DNA from: Beijerinckiaceae bacterium
Lineage (GTDB): Bacteria; Pseudomonadota; Alphaproteobacteria; Rhizobiales; Beijerinckiaceae
Length of the DNA: 64,000 nt
Direction of reading: 5' to 3'
NCBI GenBank assembly: GCA_027533425.1
Contig: JAPZUD010000003.1
Span: 67,001 to 131,000 of the forward strand
Below the pieces are notes generated by a model that searched no databases, had not been told where the DNA came from, and saw nothing but the letters and a program-made list of their open reading frames with translations. The position numbers and the translations under genes were made by a program. Below, in pieces: positions 58,677 through 64,000 of the stretch; the stretch's first letter is position 1, and every line of letters starts with the position of its first letter.

Positions 58677-59867
58677 TCACCGCATCTTCTCGATGATGGC
58701 GGAAACAGGCGCCAAGACAAGGCCGCGGGACTGAATTTCGCGTGACCAGGCGACAACCTTGTCGACATTGGCCGGAACCGTCGGAATGGTGAGGATCGCC
58801 TGGCCTTTGCGCTTGGCCACAGCCTCAACCTCGGCGAGCACAGCTTCCAGCGAGCGGCCGGCGGAGGCATCATAGACATGGTCGCCGATTGCCGCTGGCA
58901 CGTTGGCCGCGCGCGCAAGCTCGCGAGTCCGCGAGGTCGGGTTCGAGCCGTCATCCAGGAACAGCAGGCCACGCCGGCCCATCTCCTCCAGCAGCGCGGC
59001 ATAGGGGCCGGGCGTGCTCATCAGCTTGCCACCCATGAAATTCGCGAGGCCGACATAGCCGCCGAGCCGGGACATCAGCCAATGGAGTTTCTCGAGATTC
59101 TCGCGCGGGTCTGCCCCCGCCCGCAGCGTATGCGGCCCGGGATCGCTCTCGGGGTAGTCATGAGGCTCCATCGGCACCTGGAGCAGGATCTCGTGCCCCT
59201 CGCGCCGGGCCCGCACGACCTGGTTCTCGAGGTCACGGCCATAGGGAGCGAAAGCCAGCGTCACGTCGCGCGGCAATTTGGACAGCGCATCGGCCGTGCC
59301 CCGCGCCCCGACACCGACACCGGTCATGACCACGGCAATCATCGGCTTGCCGTTCGGCGTGAAGGCGCGCGCATAGAGTTTGCGTGGCGTGAGCCCGCTT
59401 TCCCCGATCCGCGGAATGAAGCCGGATTGGCCGCGCTCGACAACCCGCGCATCCATGCTCGCCATCATCCGTTCGCTGGAATCCGGCACCCGGATCACCA
59501 TGCCCGTCGGGCCGGCCGGGCCGCCATTCTGACGGATGACATTCACGCCATGCTGGCCGTCGCCCGTGCGATTCGGTGTGATCGCGGAATCGGCCGGCGG
59601 AACCGGAGCCCGTTCGATACTGGTCGAGACATGCCGCTCGATCACGGCAACGGTGCCCGGTTCGCTCCGGTCGCGGAGCAGATAGGATTGCGCAGTCACA
59701 CCGCCCAGCAGCAGGAAGCCCAGGGCGACGAGGCCCCAGCGCCGGATCGGGGACAATCCCCGCCGGCTCGGCCCTGGTTTCATACCCAGGGGCGTGGCCA
59801 TGCCGTCAAACGCCATTCCGCCTGCTTCCTCATCGGAGTTTCGCGCGGCAATCGCCACGAAATCCAT
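58677..59867 (-). CDS. Divergent polysaccharide deacetylase family protein
   Basis: 396 residues. A single membrane helix (about 43-62) follows a short cytoplasmic start, then a low-complexity linker. The divergent deacetylase domain (about 170-395) has MIAVVMTGVGVGARGT, LQVPMEPHDYPESDPGP and GYVGLANFMGGKLMSTPGP. The first beta strand ends in MTGVG where many relatives carry an acidic residue, so catalytic competence is doubtful. It is located periplasmically next to ctpA and envC, a conserved alphaproteobacterial neighbourhood linked to the cell envelope. Confidence 0.9.
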   Translation of the reverse strand: MDFVAIAARNSDEEAGGMAFDGMATPLGMKPGPSRRGLSPIRRWGLVALGFLLLGGVTAQSYLLRDRSEPGTVAVIERHVSTSIERAPVPPADSAITPNRTGDGQHGVNVIRQNGGPAGPTGMVIRVPDSSERMMASMDARVVERGQSGFIPRIGESGLTPRKLYARAFTPNGKPMIAVVMTGVGVGARGTADALSKLPRDVTLAFAPYGRDLENQVVRARREGHEILLQVPMEPHDYPESDPGPHTLRAGADPRENLEKLHWLMSRLGGYVGLANFMGGKLMSTPGPYAALLEEMGRRGLLFLDDGSNPTSRTRELARAANVPAAIGDHVYDASAGRSLEAVLAEVEAVAKRKGQAILTIPTVPANVDKVVAWSREIQSRGLVLAPVSAIIEKMR

Positions 59868-59936
59868 GACAAACCGTAAACAGGCTTGGTTAAGGCGTTG
59901 TTAAACGAACGGGGAAACTACACCTCACAGCTGCAA

Positions 59937-59963
59937 AAAACCCGCCGGGTTGCAGCGGGTTTT
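59937..59963. terminator. Rho-independent terminator after ctpA
   Basis: AAAACCCGC and GCGGGTTTT form a 9-bp stem with A and T tracts on both sides, so it should work on either strand. It lies 62 bp beyond the ctpA stop and ahead of the deacetylase start. The intervening AT-rich 59868-59930 probably holds the deacetylase promoter. Confidence 0.85.
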
Positions 59964-60024
59964 CCGAAGATGCGGCAGGTCGGTCACAGGCCTGCCGCAA
60001 AAGGCGCGAGCGTTGATCCAGCGC

Positions 60025-61395
60025 TCAGTTCTTCGCGTTGGCCGGCTTGCCGGTACTGGCCTTGGCTTCCGGCTTCGGCGCGCGCGGCTGCAGCGTGGCG
60101 CCTTCGCCCGGATTCTCGCGGCTGACGGTTCCATTCAGGAAGTTCACAGCCCAGATCAGCTGCTTGTCCTTGCTCCGGTCGGCGGGGACATAGCCGGACG
60201 AACCGCCGCCCTGCTCCTCCTCGTTGACCTTGATATGGCCGCGGATCGAGGCTTCGCCCTTGATCTCGTCCTTGCCCTTCAGCTCATCGGGAATGTCCTG
60301 CGGCACCAGCAGGTCAGGGCTGATGCCCCGCCCCTGGATGGAACGGCCGGACGGCGTGTAATAGAGCTGGGTGGTCAGCTTCAGCGCATAGGAGCCGCGC
60401 AGCTGGAAGATCGACTGGACGGAGCCCTTGCCGAAGGAGCGCGAGCCGACAATCGTCGCGCGCTCGTGATCCTGCAGGGCGCCGGCCACGATTTCCGAAG
60501 CCGAGGCCGAACCGCCATTGATCAGCACCACCAGCGGCTTGCCGCCGGTAATGTCACCTGGCCGCGCCAGCGCACGGTTGGTCTGGTCCGCGCTCTTCCC
60601 GCGGGTCGAGACAATCTCGCCCGATTCGAGGAAGGCATCGGCAACGTAGATCGCCTGGTCGAGCAGGCCGCCCGGATTGTTCCGGAGATCCAGCACGAAG
60701 CCCTTGAGCTTGTCCTTGCCGATCTCGGCCGTGAGCTTGTCAACTTCCTTCTTCAGCCCCTCGAAGGTCTGCTCGTTGAACGAGCCGATCCGCAGATAGC
60801 CCACCGTGTCGCCCTCTTTCTGGGCGCGCACCACCGGCGGACGGATCGTGTCGCGGGTGATCTCGACCTCGACCGTATCCTTCTTGTTGCGGAGCAGCTT
60901 CAGCTTCACCTTGGTGCCGCGCGGGCCCTTCATCTTGTCGACAGCCTGCGACAGGGTGAGGCCCTGCACCTGCTCGCCGTCAATCGCGGTGACGAGGTCG
61001 TTCGCCTGCACGCCGGCCTTGGCCGCTGGCGAATCATCGAAGGGCGTGACGACCTTGACCAGGCCGTCTTCCATCTGGACCTCGATGCCCAGCCCGCCGA
61101 ACTCGCCACGGGTCTGCTGCTGCATCTCCTGGTTGGATTTCTGGTCGAGGAAGCTGGAATGCGGATCCAGCGACTGCACCATGCCGTTGATCGCGGACTC
61201 GATCAGTTTGGCCTCGTCGGGCTTGTCCACATAATCAGAGCGGATCTTGTCGAACACATCGCCGAACAAGGTCAGGCGACGGTAGGTATCGGACGCCGCG
61301 GCATTGGCCCCGGCCGTCAGGCGCATATGGTCGATCGCGACAAGCGCGAGGGCGCCGAGCGCCACACCGGAGAGGAAAACAGGAACCTTGCGCAT
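60025..61395 (-). CDS. ctpA: S41 family carboxyl-terminal processing peptidase CtpA
   Basis: 456 residues. N-terminal signal/anchor (VPVFLSGVALGALALVA), PDZ domain (about 90-175, GGLGIEVQMEDG) and protease domain with the nucleophile Ser in NGGSASASEIV and Lys in SRSFGKGSVQ. The C-terminal ~60 residues are charged and Ala-rich. It cleaves periplasmic proteins from the C-terminus, often ones that act on peptidoglycan, in keeping with its overlap (one base) with envC. Confidence 0.95.
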   Translation of the reverse strand: MRKVPVFLSGVALGALALVAIDHMRLTAGANAAASDTYRRLTLFGDVFDKIRSDYVDKPDEAKLIESAINGMVQSLDPHSSFLDQKSNQEMQQQTRGEFGGLGIEVQMEDGLVKVVTPFDDSPAAKAGVQANDLVTAIDGEQVQGLTLSQAVDKMKGPRGTKVKLKLLRNKKDTVEVEITRDTIRPPVVRAQKEGDTVGYLRIGSFNEQTFEGLKKEVDKLTAEIGKDKLKGFVLDLRNNPGGLLDQAIYVADAFLESGEIVSTRGKSADQTNRALARPGDITGGKPLVVLINGGSASASEIVAGALQDHERATIVGSRSFGKGSVQSIFQLRGSYALKLTTQLYYTPSGRSIQGRGISPDLLVPQDIPDELKGKDEIKGEASIRGHIKVNEEEQGGGSSGYVPADRSKDKQLIWAVNFLNGTVSRENPGEGATLQPRAPKPEAKASTGKPANAKN

Positions 61396-62789
61396 TATCC
61401 ACGTGCCTTCTCGGCCGATTGGGTTGACCAGAACGGAGATGGATCGACCGGAGATCCATCCTTCCTGAACTCGACATAGAGCGCCGGCCCGGACGCTCCA
61501 AGACTTCCCCCCGAAGCAGCACCATTCGGCGCTGCAGCAGGAGATTGGGCATTTCCCGGCCCTGTGGCAAGAGGGGCGCCCTGCCCGTCCCCGCGAGATC
61601 CGGAGCCATCCCTGCCGGCAGGAAGGAAGCCGACAGGCTCGCCGGCCAGCACGAACTGGCCCATTTCGACCGCGAGTCGCTCCATTCCGGCGAGGACGAC
61701 ATGGTAGCCGTTGCCGCCATTGATGATCAAGAGCTGTCCGTAGCCGCGGTAGGGCGCTGCAAAATGCACCCAGCCATCGGCCGGCGCCGTGACAACGGCG
61801 CCCGGATTTGACGCGATTGTGATCCCGCGCTCGGTGCCGCCCAGCCCGTCCGGTGCTCCGAACGCCCGGGCCACGATGCCGGATGCGGGCATCGCCATCT
61901 GGCCGCGCCGTTCGGCAAAGCCCTGCCGGGGCTGAAGGCGCGGCGCTTCCCGCCCGGCATCCGGCCGCAGCGCAGCGACCTGCTGGCCGGCACGCGCCGG
62001 CGCCGGCGCCCGTCTGGCGATTTCCACCGCGCGAGGGTCTCCCAGCATGTCATTCTCGTTCCGGGCGATGAGATCCCGCAGGGAGCGGGCTTCGCGGGTC
62101 AGCACGGCCACGCGTTGTTTCTCGGAATCGAGCTGCGCCTGCGACACCGAGAGCTGGGATTGCCGGGTTTCAACCAGTCCGGCGAGCCGCGTCCGCTCGA
62201 CAGTCAGCCGGTCACGCCGGTCACGCATCTGGTCCACCAGCTCGGCATTCTGCCGACGCAATTCGGAAAGCGTCTTCAGGTCAGCCACAAGGATCAGGGC
62301 CTCGTCGCGCATATCCGGCAGCACGCCGCCGAGCAGGATCGCGGCCCGCATCGCCGAAAGCACATCCTCCGGCGCGACAAGCAGAGCCGGCGGTGGCTTG
62401 CGGCCGATCCGCTGCATGGCCGCCAGCACTTCGGCCGTCACGCGCTCGCGCGATTGGAGCGAACGGCGCAGGGTCTGTTCCTGCCGCGTCAGCCCGTCGA
62501 GCTTCTGCTGCTGTTCGGCGAGCGCCTGTTCCGAGTCCTGGATGCGGCGCGCCACCTCGATCATCGATTGCCGCAGCTTCTGGGCTTCCGTCGAAAGATT
62601 CTCGATCTCGTAGGCAAGCCGGCGCTGTTCGAAGCCCGATTTCTCGATCTCTGTCTCGACCCCCCGCAACTGGTCGGCCGACGGCTTCGCCTCGCCGGCC
62701 GGCGGAGGCGCCTGCGCGTGCAGGCCGGAGGCAGCCAGCAGTGCCAGCACGCCGGCCATGCCCCTCAGCCTGTTCTGCCCTGTTGCCAC
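61395..62789 (-). CDS. envC: Murein hydrolase activator EnvC-like protein
   Basis: 464 residues. Signal peptide to about residue 25, a long coiled coil (about 35-240) and a C-terminal LytM-like domain (about 300-455). The zinc ligands of active LytM enzymes are missing: GGNGYHVVLAG replaces the first HG..H region and LYVEFRK the HLHFE motif. It should therefore activate amidases rather than cut peptidoglycan itself, as with E. coli EnvC. It sits between ctpA and rlmH on the same strand. Confidence 0.92.
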   Translation of the reverse strand: MATGQNRLRGMAGVLALLAASGLHAQAPPPAGEAKPSADQLRGVETEIEKSGFEQRRLAYEIENLSTEAQKLRQSMIEVARRIQDSEQALAEQQQKLDGLTRQEQTLRRSLQSRERVTAEVLAAMQRIGRKPPPALLVAPEDVLSAMRAAILLGGVLPDMRDEALILVADLKTLSELRRQNAELVDQMRDRRDRLTVERTRLAGLVETRQSQLSVSQAQLDSEKQRVAVLTREARSLRDLIARNENDMLGDPRAVEIARRAPAPARAGQQVAALRPDAGREAPRLQPRQGFAERRGQMAMPASGIVARAFGAPDGLGGTERGITIASNPGAVVTAPADGWVHFAAPYRGYGQLLIINGGNGYHVVLAGMERLAVEMGQFVLAGEPVGFLPAGRDGSGSRGDGQGAPLATGPGNAQSPAAAPNGAASGGSLGASGPALYVEFRKDGSPVDPSPFWSTQSAEKARG

Positions 62790-62798
62790 GCCTTGCCC

Positions 62799-63281
62799 CT
62801 AGTTCCGGTGATAGGGATGGCCGGACAGGATCGTTCCCGCCCGGTAGATCTGTTCCAGCACCAGCACACGGACAAGCTGGTGCGGCAAGGTCATCGCGCC
62901 GAACGCGAGGATCTTCGCGGCCCGTTCGCGCAGGGCCGGGTCAAGCCCGTCAGCGCCGCCGATGACAAAGCTCGCGCCAGGCACACCGGAATCGCGCCAT
63001 TCCCCCAGCAAACCGGCAAACTGGCCGGAATCAAGCCCGGCCCCACGTTCGTCGAACAGAACCAGACGATGGCCCTCGCGGATTTCCGCGGCAAGGGCCC
63101 GCGCTTCTTCCTGCTTGCGATCGAGGTCGCGTCGGGCCGGACTTTCCGGCAGCTCGACCAGCCGCGGCCCGTCCAGCCCGATGCCCCGGCCGAGGCCTTT
63201 CAGCCGCTCGGCATAGCGCATCACGAGGTCACGCTCGGGCCCGGCCTTGAGCCGGCCGATCGCAAGGACATCCAGCTTCAC
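62799..63281 (-). CDS. rlmH: 23S rRNA (pseudouridine1915-N3)-methyltransferase RlmH
   Basis: 160 residues of the SPOUT class. It opens VKLDVLAIGRLKAGPE (start codon GTG 63281) and has [18 protein letters not shown] and the C-terminal knot LPHQLVRVLVLEQIYRAGTILSGHPYHRN (key end residues HPYHRN). Methylates helix 69 of 23S rRNA in assembled ribosomes. It begins seven bases after rsfS, the standard pairing. Confidence 0.96.
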   Translation of the reverse strand: MKLDVLAIGRLKAGPERDLVMRYAERLKGLGRGIGLDGPRLVELPESPARRDLDRKQEEARALAAEIREGHRLVLFDERGAGLDSGQFAGLLGEWRDSGVPGASFVIGGADGLDPALRERAAKILAFGAMTLPHQLVRVLVLEQIYRAGTILSGHPYHRN

Positions 63282-63288
63282 GCCGGCC

Positions 63289-63741
63289 CTATTCGGCGGC
63301 GTTGCGGGTCCGGACGACGCGCCGCTTCGGCTTCTCGGCAGGGGCTTCGGCAGCCCCTTCCTGCGGCCGCCCGAGACCCCAGAGCTTCTCGAGATTGTAG
63401 AAGCCGCGGACTTCCGGCCGGAACAGATGGACGATGATATCGCCGGCATCGATCAGCACCCAGTCACAGACCGGCATGCCCTCGATCCGCGGCGGCGGCA
63501 GCCCTCTTTCCTTCAGGGCAAAGGCCACGCGGTCGGCAATGGCGCCGACATGGCGATCCGACCGGCCCGACGCGATGATCATCGCATCCGCCAGCGAGGT
63601 CTTGCCTTCGAGGTCGAGGGAAACGATGTCTTCGGCCTTGGCGTCATCCAGCACAATGCGCAGGGCCTCGACGAGCGAACCGGCAGGCGGGGCAACAGGG
63701 CCCGGGCCGGCTTGGGACGGCGCGGCGGCCGTCCGGTTCAT
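63289..63741 (-). CDS. rsfS: Ribosome silencing factor RsfS
   Basis: 150 residues, RsfS/YbeB/Iojap domain (about 22-125) with KAEDIVSLDLEGKTSLADAMIIASGRS (in parts), CDWVLIDAGDIIVHLF and YNLEKLWG; Ala/Pro-rich ends are usual in this group. Binds L14 on the large subunit and blocks subunit joining under starvation. In most relatives nadD lies just upstream, but it is not found in the 178 bp before the next gene, which shows no clear feature. Confidence 0.96.
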   Translation of the reverse strand: MNRTAAAPSQAGPGPVAPPAGSLVEALRIVLDDAKAEDIVSLDLEGKTSLADAMIIASGRSDRHVGAIADRVAFALKERGLPPPRIEGMPVCDWVLIDAGDIIVHLFRPEVRGFYNLEKLWGLGRPQEGAAEAPAEKPKRRVVRTRNAAE

Positions 63742-63919
63742 GGGGGTCGTGATCAGTGTCGCTGTTCCTTCCGGTTGCGCTTCACGATCGCGAATCTAAC
63801 CGCAATGCGGAAAAAACACCAGCCATTCCCGCAAACGGGCATGGCATCGGCTCACGCGGCATCGCGAGCCGGCAACCCATATGCCGGCAGGAACACGCCA
63901 TCCGGCGGCGGGAAATGGA

Positions 63920-64000
63920 TCAGGCGAACATGCCCAGCAGGCCGTCCGACTGGCTCTGCATGGTCTGCACGTCCTTGAGGACGAGGTACCGCTCGACAAG
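63920..64000 (-). CDS. C-terminal end of an unidentified protein (partial)
   Basis: The last 26 codons of a gene entering from beyond the window, ending LKDVQTMQSQSDGLLGMFA. The tail is not recognised; it does not look like the C-terminus of NadD, which often precedes rsfS. Reality is judged only from an open frame and coding-like third positions. Confidence 0.4.
   Translation of the reverse strand, partial: LVERYLVLKDVQTMQSQSDGLLGMFA

Noticed and set aside
63742-63919. Minus-strand reading frame ahead of rsfS (into 63999)
   Set aside because: Arg/Cys/Trp-rich composition with no match to NadD or any family; a different frame ending at 63920 looks more coding-like.

Overview
The window is GC-rich chromosomal DNA with dense, often overlapping genes. 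Its gene content (aqpS-arsC arsenite channel/reductase pair, IclR-type PobR, fused IorAB, and the rsfS-rlmH-envC-ctpA / divergent deacetylase / rppH neighbourhood) points to an alphaproteobacterium, most likely of the Hyphomicrobiales (Rhizobiales). No rRNA, tRNA, phage, insertion sequence or CRISPR array was seen. The dominant theme is aerobic breakdown of aromatic acids through CoA thioesters.

Layout. 1-9.2 kb: the end of a sigma54-dependent response regulator; an IclR regulator divergent from an HMG-CoA-lyase-like enzyme and a CaiB-type CoA transferase; katG divergent from oxyR; and a small secreted protein translationally coupled to a chemoreceptor with a histidine-rich six-helix membrane sensor. 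9.3-14.5 kb: arsC and an aquaglyceroporin downstream of a fused indolepyruvate/arylpyruvate oxidoreductase, divergent from an Lrp regulator. 14.6-33.3 kb: a complete phenylacetate (paa) catabolon. It comprises paaR-K-I-G on the minus strand, then a five-gene LivJHMGF-type ABC importer, paaZ, a fused paaF-paaH and paaJ on the plus strand, then paaABCDE and paaX on the minus strand. Phenylpyruvate oxidation by IorAB could feed phenylacetyl-CoA straight into it.

33.5-39.8 kb: a MoeA-like protein and a MoeA/periplasmic-binding-protein fusion, an amidase and a second chemoreceptor. 39.9-54.6 kb: a 2-aminobenzoate (anthranilate)-CoA pathway island. It holds the bifunctional monooxygenase/reductase, then divergently SDR-MarR-crotonase-acyl-CoA dehydrogenase-CoA ligase-Rid protein-FAD monooxygenase, and on the other strand a second Liv-type importer with a cupin. 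The same 18-bp palindrome lies in two of this island's promoters and a weaker copy lies in the third, which predicts a MarR regulon. 54.7-58.1 kb: a DUF3830 protein, pobR/pobA (4-hydroxybenzoate hydroxylase) and a MarR regulator. 58.1-64 kb: housekeeping genes (rppH, divergent polysaccharide deacetylase, ctpA, envC, rlmH, rsfS) and the 3' end of an unidentified gene.

Four copies of an ~88-bp double-hairpin intergenic repeat are scattered through the paa region, one of them inside the paaABCDE operon.
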